Shown here piece after piece: positions 7,320-14,633 of a stretch of DNA of 19,579 bases. The stretch is from positions 1 to 19,579 of the forward strand of contig JAGLUH010000270.1 in the NCBI GenBank assembly GCA_023134875.1, read 5' to 3'. This DNA comes from Candidatus Zixiibacteriota bacterium. GTDB lineage: Bacteria > Zixibacteria > MSB-5A5 > CAIYYT01. The stretch's first letter is position 1; each line of letters starts with the position of its first letter. The notes under the pieces are model-generated. The model ran no database searches, was not told the origin of the DNA, and worked only from the letters and a program-made list of their open reading frames with translations. A program made the translations under genes and the position numbers.

Positions 7320-7473
7320 GGGCTTGTTGAAAAACCTGTATCTTATGTCATCGCGAGTCCGGCGGCTGACGGACGTGGCGATCTCAACATACCGTATTCA
7401 AACAACTTGGAGATTGCCACGTCGTTCAGGACTTAAGTCCTTCACTTCTCGCAATGACTTTTTCAACAAGCCC
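7320..7473. mobile_element. MITE-like palindromic element, copy 3 (different outer ends)
   Basis: A perfect 15-bp terminal inverted repeat, GGGCTTGTTGAAAAA (7320-7334) and its complement (7459-7473), differs from that of the other copies. The inner core is the shared one: GTCATCGCGAGTCC from 7348 against CTCGCAATGAC ending at 7458, plus GCGATCTC against GAGATTGC. The flanking tetranucleotides TAAG (7316-7319) and TGAG (7474-7477) agree at 3 of 4 bases, and the left one contains the TAA stop of the upstream gene. The transcribed hairpin may also terminate that gene's message. Confidence 0.7.
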
Positions 7474-7733
7474 TGAGGGTGCGGTGCGCCATGGCGCGGA
7501 GTCGAATCCTACTCAGTGCAAGGTTGCAGTTGAGAGTTTGCTGACTATGTCTTAGCTGTTTGTCAATGAAGGCAAATCCATCCTTGACAAAACAGGCGTA
7601 TTTGCTATCTTCTATTCAAGCGCGTAGCAGAACACCTACTTGGACATTCATCACAAGCGCAGCATTATAGTCTTCACGTTGGGAAGAGAGTTTTAGCTAT
7701 AACATCTAACCTTTAGCTCACAGGAGGAATGGG
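7474..7733. other. Intergenic region before the fibre operon
   Basis: No coding region was recognised here. It holds a 12-bp palindrome GCGCCATGGCGC (7486-7497), the fibre-operon promoter, a leader of about 115 nt and the ribosome-binding site AGGAGGAA just before the ATG at 7734. Confidence 0.5.
7584..7611 (+). promoter_or_regulatory. Promoter of the fibre/dockerin operon
   Basis: TTGACA (7584-7589), a 16-nt spacer and TATCTT (7606-7611, 4 of 6 to TATAAT) precede the fibre gene by about 120 nt. Confidence 0.55.
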
Positions 7734-9902
7734 ATGAAACCCACACTTCTACTCACAACGTTCGTAGCTGTCACACTGATACTGGCAGCCGCAAGTGCAA
7801 TGGCAGCAGTGCCGCAAATGATCAACTACCAGGGGCGGTTAACAGATTCTGCAGGAGTACCGATAGACGGTGCTCAGCTGATCAAGTTCATCATTTATGA
7901 CGACTCTACGGATGGCAACGAACTCTGGAACAGCGGCTTCCAAAACGTGACCGTAACAGGTGGCCTTTTCAGCAAGCAATTGGGGGCTTCGCCGATGCCA
8001 CCCATCCCGGACACGGTCTTTTTGGACACTGTCCGTTATCTGGGAATAACTGTAGGAGTCGACCCAGAGATTACACCGCGCACGAAGTTAATCTCTGTTC
8101 CGTATGCTTACTACGCCCTGCACTCTGATACTGCGGCGATAGCCATCATCTCGCAGGATATTTCCTGTGTTGGCTGTGTCGGCTCCACCGAAATCGAGGA
8201 TGGCACCATTCAGTTTGGCGATATCGGTAATAATGGAGCCTCAGAAAACCAGGTGATGAAATGGAACGGTTCTGCCTGGGCGCCGGCTAATGACGAGACC
8301 GGCGGTGGCGGTGATATTACAGCAGTTAATGCTGGCAATGGCTTGACTGGTGGTGGCACAACCGGTGATGTAACTATCTACATTGACAGTGGTTGGGTCG
8401 ACGCCTTTGTTGACACTGCCGATGCTCGTTACGCGGATCAAGCAGGTTTTGCGGACTCTGCGGATGCCATCACCGATGGTGCCGTAGACTTTACCGATAT
8501 CGGCCAGAACGGCGCAGCGTTAGATCAGGTGATGAAGTGGAGTGGCTCGAATTGGATTGCCGCCGATGATGAAACCGGCAGCGGCGGCGGCTGGGTTGAT
8601 GACGGCGACGTCTTGAGGCTTGAGACTGCGACCGACTCGGTTGGTATAGGCACCGCCACACCCACAGAGAAACTCGAAGTGTCGGGCAATATCAAAGCCA
8701 GCGGAACGATTCAAAGCGGAAATTCGATAGTAATTGACGGCAGCACTGACAAGATCACCGCATCTGGCGGAATGATTGATTTCGACGATGAGAATCTGGT
8801 GACTACCGGTAAGGCAACCATTGGTCCCAACAACACCAATACAGGAGTAGACGCCTTCGTGGCAGGCAGTTACAACAAAGCCTACGGTGACTACTCTGTG
8901 ATAGCTGGTGGTGGAGGCGCTGCCGAAGCTGACTCAAACGCCGCGCCCGGAGATAATTCGACCGTGGGTGGTGGTGCCGGGAATCGGGCCAGCGATTACT
9001 TCGCTACGATCTCCGGCGGCCGGCTAAACACTGCAGCTGAGTATGGCAGCACTGTCGGTGGCGGGCAGTTCAACACTGCCAGCGGCCATGACGCGGTCAT
9101 CGGTGGTGGTCAGATGAACGTTGCCAGCGGCAGTAGCAGCACTGTCGGCGGCGGGGATAGCAACGGGGCAACCAATAGCTTCAGCACTGTCGGCGGCGGG
9201 AGCAGCAACCAGGCAACGGGTGAGTTCAGCACGGTCGGCGGCGGGAATGGCAACCATGCCAGAAGCTACTGGAGCACTGTCAGCGGCGGTTACAGTAATC
9301 GAGCCAATGGTTCATGTAGTACCGTTCCCGGCGGTCATCTTAACTACGCCGACAGTGCCTATACATTTGCAGCCGGTAGACGGGCCAAAGCCGTGCATGA
9401 CGGCGCTTTTGTCTGGGCCGACCACACCGATGCTGACTTCACCTCCACTGCGAGTGACCAGTTCCTCATTCGCGCCAATGGTGGCGTCGGCATCGGCACA
9501 AACTCGCCTTCAGAAGAACTTCACGTCGTTGGTGATATTTGCTATACCGGTACTATAGGCGCGTGTTCTGATGTTCGCTACAAGAAGGATATCGAAACTA
9601 TCGGGGCAGCTTTGGAGACTGTGTTGCAGCTTCGCGGTGTCACGTACAATTGGAAGCAGGGCGAATACCCGGATCAGAAGTTCGACGACCAGACTCACCT
9701 CGGATTCATCGCCCAGGAGATCAAAGACCTGCTGCCGGGTGTGGTCATGACAGACAACGACGGCTACATGTCGGTCGACTACAGCCGCCTGACACCGTTG
9801 TTGGTGGAAGCCATGAAAGAACTGAAAACTGAGAATGATGAGCTGCGTAACAGACTTGCCAAGATTGAAGCGCTCCTGCAGCAATTGGTCAATAACCAGT
9901 AA
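7734..9902 (+). CDS. Secreted fibre-like protein with head repeats and S74 chaperone domain
   Basis: The 722-residue protein begins with a signal peptide (to about residue 24, ASAMA). The mature start VPQMINYQGRLTDSAGVPI is common in secreted fibre proteins of uncultured bacteria (from memory). Two related ~40-residue segments, around D163 and D255, both carry DIG-NG...QVMKW-GS-W...DETG. Residues 406-540 hold nine 15-residue repeats (typical unit GEFSTVGGGNGNHAR) resembling trimeric-adhesin head repeats. Near residue 608 begins a Peptidase_S74-type intramolecular chaperone, with the cleavage-site motif SDVRYKK (S612-K618) and LGFIAQEIKDLLP, followed by a coiled coil (about 695-720). S74 domains trimerise beta-helical fibres and then cut themselves off before their serine. 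No phage genes are nearby, so this looks like a cell-surface or exported fibre. It has AGGAGGAA upstream and a dockerin gene 27 nt downstream in the same unit. Its binding target is unknown. Confidence 0.85.
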   Translation: MKPTLLLTTFVAVTLILAAASAMAAVPQMINYQGRLTDSAGVPIDGAQLIKFIIYDDSTDGNELWNSGFQNVTVTGGLFSKQLGASPMPPIPDTVFLDTVRYLGITVGVDPEITPRTKLISVPYAYYALHSDTAAIAIISQDISCVGCVGSTEIEDGTIQFGDIGNNGASENQVMKWNGSAWAPANDETGGGGDITAVNAGNGLTGGGTTGDVTIYIDSGWVDAFVDTADARYADQAGFADSADAITDGAVDFTDIGQNGAALDQVMKWSGSNWIAADDETGSGGGWVDDGDVLRLETATDSVGIGTATPTEKLEVSGNIKASGTIQSGNSIVIDGSTDKITASGGMIDFDDENLVTTGKATIGPNNTNTGVDAFVAGSYNKAYGDYSVIAGGGGAAEADSNAAPGDNSTVGGGAGNRASDYFATISGGRLNTAAEYGSTVGGGQFNTASGHDAVIGGGQMNVASGSSSTVGGGDSNGATNSFSTVGGGSSNQATGEFSTVGGGNGNHARSYWSTVSGGYSNRANGSCSTVPGGHLNYADSAYTFAAGRRAKAVHDGAFVWADHTDADFTSTASDQFLIRANGGVGIGTNSPSEELHVVGDICYTGTIGACSDVRYKKDIETIGAALETVLQLRGVTYNWKQGEYPDQKFDDQTHLGFIAQEIKDLLPGVVMTDNDGYMSVDYSRLTPLLVEAMKELKTENDELRNRLAKIEALLQQLVNNQ
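8949..9353 (+). repeat. Nine tandem 45-bp repeats in the fibre gene
   Basis: Each unit encodes exactly 15 residues built around S-T-V-G-G-G-x-x-N-x-A, and the DNA units share the run of G/C encoding GGG. Spacing never varies across nine units. The units have diverged in sequence, which argues for selection on a structural period rather than a very recent expansion. Confidence 0.85.
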
Positions 9903-9929
9903 CCGCAGTAGTGGAAGGAGTAATGTGAA

Positions 9930-10481
9930 ATGAGAACTCTATTCACAGCGACGAAACTGGGATTGGTGGCCATGCTGCTCATTGGCAGCCTGACCATTGC
10001 CGCAGACAATGCCGGCAATTCAGGCAAACCAGGCACAGAAACTGAAGCCACACAACCCGGCAGGTTTGGTGAAACGATCGACTGGCAGGTGATCTCCTCC
10101 GGCGGTACTGATGGCAGTTCCACCAACTACCAACTGATGGGAACGGCAGGACAAACAGCCGTTGGGACAGGTAGCTCGACCAACTACGGCCTGAATCAGG
10201 GGTACTGGCAGGAGTTTGCCGTTCAAGAGTGTGACTGTATTCCGGGCGATGCCGACGGCAATGCTATGATCAATATTGCCGATGTCGTCTATCTGATCAA
10301 TTTTATTTTCGGTGGCGGCCCTGGGCCGGTACCATACGCCATCTGTTCCGGCGATGCCGACTGTAACTGCATGGTTAATATCGCCGATGTTGTGTTCCTG
10401 ATCAGCTTCATCTTCGGAGGTGGCCCCGCGCCGTGCACCTGCGAGGAGTGGCTGTCTATTTGCGGCCCACCAATGAGATGA
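9930..10481 (+). CDS. Small secreted dockerin-repeat protein
   Basis: The 183-residue protein has a signal peptide (cleavage near A24/A25). A short beta-rich segment follows (about 51-93), with two NYxL-type repeats: SSTNYQLMGTAGQTAVG and SSTNYGLNQGYW. Residues 101-183 form a two-repeat dockerin-type module. Repeat one has GDADGNAMINIADVVYL and repeat two GDADCNCMVNIADVVFL, each giving the D-x-D-x-N loop and a later Asp expected for Ca binding. Eight cysteines occur only in this module (101, 103, 139, 145, 147, 169, 171, 178). In cellulosomes dockerins bind cohesins; no cohesin is seen here, so the partner is unknown. AAGGAG lies 9 nt before the start, the gene follows the fibre gene by 27 nt, and a strong terminator begins 9 nt after the stop. 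The C-terminal module is closely related to that of the 855-residue protein downstream. Confidence 0.85.
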   Translation: MRTLFTATKLGLVAMLLIGSLTIAADNAGNSGKPGTETEATQPGRFGETIDWQVISSGGTDGSSTNYQLMGTAGQTAVGTGSSTNYGLNQGYWQEFAVQECDCIPGDADGNAMINIADVVYLINFIFGGGPGPVPYAICSGDADCNCMVNIADVVFLISFIFGGGPAPCTCEEWLSICGPPMR

Positions 10482-10490
10482 CGTAAGTTC

Positions 10491-10526
10491 GCAGGTCGGA
10501 ACCTCTACGGTTTCGACCTGCTCTTT
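10491..10526 (+). terminator. Rho-independent terminator of the fibre/dockerin operon
   Basis: GCAGGTCGGAACC (10491-10503) pairs with GGTTTCGACCTGC (10509-10521) around the loop TCTAC: 13 pairs, one of them G-T. TCTTTT follows. A second hairpin, TTCACGC-TCCC-GCGTGAA (10526-10543), is stacked directly behind. Confidence 0.8.
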
Positions 10527-10544
10527 TCACGCTCCCGCGTGAAT

Positions 10545-10574
10545 GTCGAAAGCGCGGGACTTGTAACCTACAAG
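10545..10574 (+). repeat. Dispersed 30-bp motif, copy B
   Basis: GTCGAAAG, GACTT at +13 and ACCTACAAG at +21 match copy A at 5258-5287 with the same spacing. A degenerate third copy (GAAAAGCGTGGGACTTGT, 17040-17057) runs into the left end of MITE copy 4. Confidence 0.5.
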
Positions 10575-10637
10575 GGCGCAGCGCTATCCCTCTTCAACCC
10601 GTGATAGTTTTTGAGGAAAGTCCAACGAAAAAAACCC

Positions 10638-10666
10638 TTGACAATTCTGCTGCTTAGGTGCATAAT
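10638..10666 (+). promoter_or_regulatory. Promoter of the LamG/dockerin gene
   Basis: TTGACA (10638-10643), a 17-nt spacer and CATAAT (10661-10666, 5 of 6 to TATAAT) make one of the best promoter matches in the window. Transcription would start near 10673. Confidence 0.7.
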
Positions 10667-10672
10667 ATAGTA

Positions 10673-11079
10673 TCGACATAGTCTCTTTTGTCCGGTTTGT
10701 GGAGGGATAATCAGCCACTCCGGAGCCTTATCTTGTTGATTCTCGTTGGGTCGGTGGAGTGGGGTGAGATTGTCATCCAGGGCGAGTTTCTCCCAACCTT
10801 ACTCTCCTTACTTTGTTACGGAGCGTATCTGGCAGTTTGTGTTTGAATATACGTGCGTGCGCCGCCTGGCAGCGGTGAACTGTCAAGAAAAACGACGTCA
10901 ATCTGTCCGACACACAACGAAAAGACGTTGGAAGATAGTTGATCCTTAACTAGAAACAAGGAGCTGCTTAAATGGACTTCTTTCAATTCAGAGGGAACTT
11001 TTTGAAGATACGACATCTTAGGTTTCAACATCGCAAACAAAGTATCACTAATAACATGCACCTCAGCAAGGAGGAGGCA
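10673..11079 (+). other. Long 5' leader of the LamG/dockerin gene
   Basis: About 400 nt separate the predicted transcription start from the preferred start codon at 11080 (about 300 nt to the alternative ATG at 10972). No convincing ORF was seen in the first 300 nt. Possible pairings include GTTGGG (10746-10751) with CCCAAC (10793-10798), and CCGC (10862-10865) with GCGG (10872-10875). No known riboswitch consensus was recognised. The length allows for post-transcriptional control. Confidence 0.4.
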
Positions 11080-13647
11080 ATGAGAAAAGTAGCTTACATT
11101 TCGTTGGCTCTGGCGTTGGTGGCGTTTGCCGGGCCGACGGCAGATGCCCTGGCCAAAACCGTGAGTCTTTCAACGACTTCGGGCAATGGTGTTGCCAGCA
11201 CGGCTATTCCGACAATGGGATTAGCCGCTTATTGGCAGTTTGATGAAGGAAGTGGAAGCACGGCTTACGATGAAACGTGTAACAATAACGATGGAACAAT
11301 CAGAGGAGTAAGCTGGACAAATGGCGTCTCTGGGGGTGCTCTGTACTTTCACGGCGGGGGACAATGGCATGACGGTGACCGTGTGCTCGTACCACACTCT
11401 TCCAGCCTGGATATCACCGGCGAGTTGACCATCACCGCCTGGATAAAAGCAACTGGAACAGACAACTACCTGGCAATTGTTGACAAGTTTCGTGGCGGTG
11501 CGACAATTCCTTCCTACGGATTTACGCTATATGTCAGTTCGGGAAGACTCAGACTTTCAATCTACTCTGGTCCTGACGGACACCACGACGGCTGCGTAGG
11601 AACATCTGAACTGAGGGACGATACCTGGCATCATGTCGCTGGCGTATGGGATGGCAGTCATATTAAGGTCTATGTTGACGGGCAACTAGAAAGGGAAGTG
11701 GCATGGGCCTTCCCACCAGCTTCAACAACCAATGATCTTGGGATTGGCGAACGACCCTACGGCTATGGGGGATATCTGCCATTCCTCGGAGTTATCGATG
11801 GGGTCTGTATCTACAAGAAAGCATTGAGCGATACTGAGATAATGGGGCAGACTGTCGGTAACACAGTCGATTTGACACCCTATTTCGATTGGGGTGCGAT
11901 CTCCTCCTACGCCGGCTTAGCTCCGCCGGGGTATATGGGAATTTGGTCCCCCTCTCACAGCATGAACTTCTTTTTCCCCTCGGATTCCTCCGCTCCAGAC
12001 CCCGCGGGTAATAGTCCCAGGGCGTGGCTCATCCCGGGAGTTCACCTGGCCACTTTCTATGGACCTGACAGTGTGTTCATCCCCGGTAATCCTATGGTTG
12101 TTGTTCCTGACAGATATTCCAAACCTTGTTCCCTCCTCGTGGAGATTCCGCCGGCGAATCTCATAGATCAGGCCACTGATTCGAATGTGATCCAAATATC
12201 CACAAGTGAGACTAAAACGATACCCCTCAACGACACGGTGGAAACCATGGTCTTTCTGGCAAATTGTGACGGGGCCGCCTATTGTAGTCCTGATCAGCCG
12301 TTAGAGGTACGGATCAACTATCAGGATGGTACAGCAGATACTGTGGTCTTCGACAATATCCATCCAGGGGAACGCTCAACTTATGTTTCCGACCCCAACA
12401 TCATCTGTTACGGCAATGAAGTTTTCGGCTGTGGTCCCTTTTATACTGACTTTCCCCCTCCCTACTCTACCGACTCGCACTCGGAGTTCTGGCACTGGTA
12501 TACCCTGTACCCGGATAACACTAAGCTGCTCAACAGCATAGCTTTCGTAGGGATACAAAGTGAACACCCCTCTGAGATTCACATCTCGGCTCTCTCCTAC
12601 ACTAGACCGCTGCCACTTGAATGGGGCGAATCCATAGACAATTCGGTCGATTTAACACCCTATTTCGATTGGGGTGCAATCTCCTCCTACGCCGGCTTAG
12701 CCCCGCCAGGGTTTATCGGAATTTGGTCCCCCTCTCACAGCAGGTACTTTTATTTCCCCTCTGATTCCCTGGCTCCAGGCATGCCTCCTAATTATCCCCG
12801 AGCCTGGCTCGTCCCGGGAGTTCACCTGGCCACTCTCTATGGACCTCATAATGTGCTCATTCCCAGTAATCCCATAGTTGCCGTTCCTGACAGAAACTTT
12901 AAACCCTGTTCCCTCTTTGTGGCAGTTCCGCCGGCGAATCTCATAGATGAGGCAACTGATGTAAATGTGATCCAAATATCCTCGGGTGAGACTAAAACGA
13001 TAGCCATCAACGACACTGCGGAAACCATGGTCTTTCTGGCAAATTGTGACGGGGCCGGCTATTGTAGTCCTGACCAGCCGTTAGAGGTGCGGATCAACTA
13101 CAATGATGGTACAGTAGATACTGTGACCTTTGCCAATATCCATCCGGGGGAACGCGCAAATCCCATTTTCTGGGGGCCTTATACGATCTATTGCAATGAA
13201 GTTTTCGGCTGCGGTCCCTTTTATAATGACCTTCCCGTTCCCTACTCCACCGACTATCACTCGGAGTTCTGGCATTGGTATGCCCTGTATCCGGATAACA
13301 CCAAGCCCATCAACAGCATAACCTTCGTAGGGATACAGAGTGGATACCCCTCTGAGGTTCACATCTCGGCTCTCTCCTACAATAAGCAGAAATGTGACTG
13401 CATACCAGGTGATGCTGACGGCAACGGCATTATTAACATCGCCGATGTCGTTTATCTGATCAGCTTCATCTTTCTTCCTGGCAGCCCACCGCCGACGCCG
13501 TACGCTACCTGTTCCGGCGATGCTGACTGTAACTGTATGGTTAACATCTCTGACGTCGTCTACCTGATCAACTTCATCTTCGGTGGCGGCCCGGCGCCTT
13601 GCACTTGCCAGCAGTGGCTGGCTGCCTGCGGTCCACCGCTCTACTGA
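11080..13647 (+). CDS. Secreted LamG-like protein with tandem 260-residue repeats and dockerin
   Basis: From ATG 11080 (AAGGAGGAGG just upstream) the protein has 855 residues and a signal peptide, MRKVAYISLALALVAFAG, cleaved near ADALA. Residues about 48-258 are a LamG/concanavalin-type jelly roll: AAYWQFDEGSGSTAYDETC, GELTITAWIK, TWHHVAGVWDG, IKVYVDGQL and GVIDGVCIYKKALSDTEI are hallmark strands. Two tandem repeats follow (261-520 and 521-767), both starting VDLTPYFDWGAISSYAGLAP and containing CDGAxYCSPDQPLEVRINY and HSEFWHWY. I do not recognise this domain. Residues 772-855 are the same eight-cysteine dockerin module as in the 183-residue protein. Such proteins are exported and usually bind carbohydrate or other surface ligands (family inference). 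An in-frame ATG at 10972, also with AAGGAG upstream, would add 36 basic residues before the signal peptide. The gene has its own promoter and terminator. Confidence 0.85.
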   Translation: MRKVAYISLALALVAFAGPTADALAKTVSLSTTSGNGVASTAIPTMGLAAYWQFDEGSGSTAYDETCNNNDGTIRGVSWTNGVSGGALYFHGGGQWHDGDRVLVPHSSSLDITGELTITAWIKATGTDNYLAIVDKFRGGATIPSYGFTLYVSSGRLRLSIYSGPDGHHDGCVGTSELRDDTWHHVAGVWDGSHIKVYVDGQLEREVAWAFPPASTTNDLGIGERPYGYGGYLPFLGVIDGVCIYKKALSDTEIMGQTVGNTVDLTPYFDWGAISSYAGLAPPGYMGIWSPSHSMNFFFPSDSSAPDPAGNSPRAWLIPGVHLATFYGPDSVFIPGNPMVVVPDRYSKPCSLLVEIPPANLIDQATDSNVIQISTSETKTIPLNDTVETMVFLANCDGAAYCSPDQPLEVRINYQDGTADTVVFDNIHPGERSTYVSDPNIICYGNEVFGCGPFYTDFPPPYSTDSHSEFWHWYTLYPDNTKLLNSIAFVGIQSEHPSEIHISALSYTRPLPLEWGESIDNSVDLTPYFDWGAISSYAGLAPPGFIGIWSPSHSRYFYFPSDSLAPGMPPNYPRAWLVPGVHLATLYGPHNVLIPSNPIVAVPDRNFKPCSLFVAVPPANLIDEATDVNVIQISSGETKTIAINDTAETMVFLANCDGAGYCSPDQPLEVRINYNDGTVDTVTFANIHPGERANPIFWGPYTIYCNEVFGCGPFYNDLPVPYSTDYHSEFWHWYALYPDNTKPINSITFVGIQSGYPSEVHISALSYNKQKCDCIPGDADGNGIINIADVVYLISFIFLPGSPPPTPYATCSGDADCNCMVNISDVVYLINFIFGGGPAPCTCQQWLAACGPPLY
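11860..13380 (+). repeat. Direct tandem duplication of 780 bp inside the LamG/dockerin gene
   Basis: Unit 1 (11860-12639) and unit 2 (12640-13380, without the final linker) stay in exact 780-bp register with no net insertion or deletion. Identity is patchy: 12241-12300 versus 13021-13080 differ at only 2 of 60 positions, while 12373-12405 versus 13153-13185 are largely unrelated. Confidence 0.9.
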
Positions 13648-13669
13648 GACTGACTACCTACGGCTAAGA

Positions 13670-13700
13670 AAGACCGCCCTGAAAAGGGCGGTCTTTTTTT
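13670..13700 (+). terminator. Rho-independent terminator of the LamG/dockerin gene
   Basis: AAGACCGCCCT (13670-13680) and AGGGCGGTCTT (13685-13695) form a perfect 11-bp stem closed by a GAAA tetraloop, running into eight T residues. It begins 22 nt after the stop codon. Confidence 0.95.
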
Positions 13701-13806
13701 TCTCAATATAAGGGAATTATGGGTTGAATAAATCGACGACGACCCAGTCGGAGTATTGATTTATCACCGGCAGTGTCAAAGTAGTCTTGCCAATCAGATT
13801 TTCTCC

Positions 13807-13835
13807 TTGTCTTAGACGGTTTTGCTAGGTATAAC
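13807..13835 (+). promoter_or_regulatory. Promoter of the thiamin pyrophosphokinase gene
   Basis: TTGTCT (13807-13812, 4 of 6), a 17-nt spacer and TATAAC (13830-13835, 5 of 6) end 34 nt before the start codon. A leader of about 28 nt carries the ribosome-binding site AGGAGA. Confidence 0.6.
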
Positions 13836-13869
13836 TCATAATGGTAGTACTTCATAACCTTAGGAGACG

Positions 13870-14553
13870 ATGGCTAAGAACCCGACAAAGAAAGCAGCAG
13901 TGTTCCTGAACGGCAGCTATCCGGAAGAACAATTACCGTTCTATCTGGAAAGGATCGATCAGGCAAGCGGTGTTGCAACCATTGTCGCGGTAGACGGAGC
14001 ACTCAGGCTCTTTCACCGATTACAGCGAAAACCCGACCTGATTATCGGTGATTTCGATTCGGTCGATGCCGATTTACTCAGTGCTTTCGCCGATATTGAC
14101 CGACGGTACTATCCGAGCGAAAAGGATCAAACTGACGGCGAGATCGCGCTCTGTTATCTGCTGGAGCAGGGTTACAAGGATATCGATATCTACGGCGCGA
14201 TCGACACCAACTTTGAAACCGACCAGATGCTCGCCAACATCTTTAACCTCGCACTGGCGACCCGCCACGCCAGGGAAACGGGAAACCCGATAAACATCCG
14301 CTTAGTCGATCACCGGCAGCATATCTATCTGATCGAGGATGATAAACTGACCCTGCAAGGGGCGCCAGGTGATCTGTTTTCGGTGTTGCCTCTCTCGTCC
14401 AGAATCATTCTGACAATCAGCGGCGCCAGATGGGAACTGGAACGGACTGAAGTTGAATTCGGTTTAAGCCGGCCGCTCCGGAACAGGTTTACCTCAGAGG
14501 GGGTCAGGCTTGAGATCGAGGGAATGGCGCTGGTGATTCAACGTCATGGTTGA
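13870..14553 (+). CDS. thiN: Thiamin pyrophosphokinase family protein
   Basis: The 227-residue length fits bacterial thiamin pyrophosphokinase, which transfers pyrophosphate from ATP to thiamin to make the cofactor TPP in the cytoplasm. Visible motifs: VAVDGALRLF (D42-G43), PDLIIGDFDSVD (55-66, with D61 and D63) and SEKDQTDGEIAL (D86, T88-D89). These are the usual nucleotide, Mg and substrate segments, and a C-terminal beta domain follows. The later motif, normally like GxxGGRxDHxLAN, reads GAIDTNFETDQMLAN (109-123): the GGR is absent, two residues are inserted and the histidine is glutamine. Activity may therefore be altered or use another substrate. ATG 13870 is preceded by AGGAGA (13862-13867) and a promoter. 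The gene stands alone and converges with the VWA gene, whose stop is 81 nt away. No TPP riboswitch was recognised upstream. Confidence 0.8.
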   Translation: MAKNPTKKAAVFLNGSYPEEQLPFYLERIDQASGVATIVAVDGALRLFHRLQRKPDLIIGDFDSVDADLLSAFADIDRRYYPSEKDQTDGEIALCYLLEQGYKDIDIYGAIDTNFETDQMLANIFNLALATRHARETGNPINIRLVDHRQHIYLIEDDKLTLQGAPGDLFSVLPLSSRIILTISGARWELERTEVEFGLSRPLRNRFTSEGVRLEIEGMALVIQRHG

Positions 14554-14633
14554 ACCTAGTCGCGGCCCTTGAAGGAAGCCATTATACCCGGCGGCCAGGA
14601 TACCGGCAGGCTTATCCTGCCATGCTCATCTGC

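Noticed and set aside
7486..7520. tRNA-like 3' segment (GTCGAATCCTAC after a palindrome)
   Set aside because: No acceptor, D or anticodon arms could be found around it.
8949..9353. Regular 45-bp repeats as a possible CRISPR array
   Set aside because: The units are adjacent, in frame, diverged in DNA and encode a 15-residue protein repeat. There are no unique spacers.
12376..13362. Paired minus-strand ORFs in the two LamG-gene repeats
   Set aside because: They recur only because the underlying DNA is duplicated; the plus strand is clearly the coding frame.
14605..14621. Hairpin GGCAGG-CTTAT-CCTGCC between convergent genes as a bidirectional terminator
   Set aside because: The stem is only 6 bp and no T run follows on either strand. 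It remains a possible weak site.
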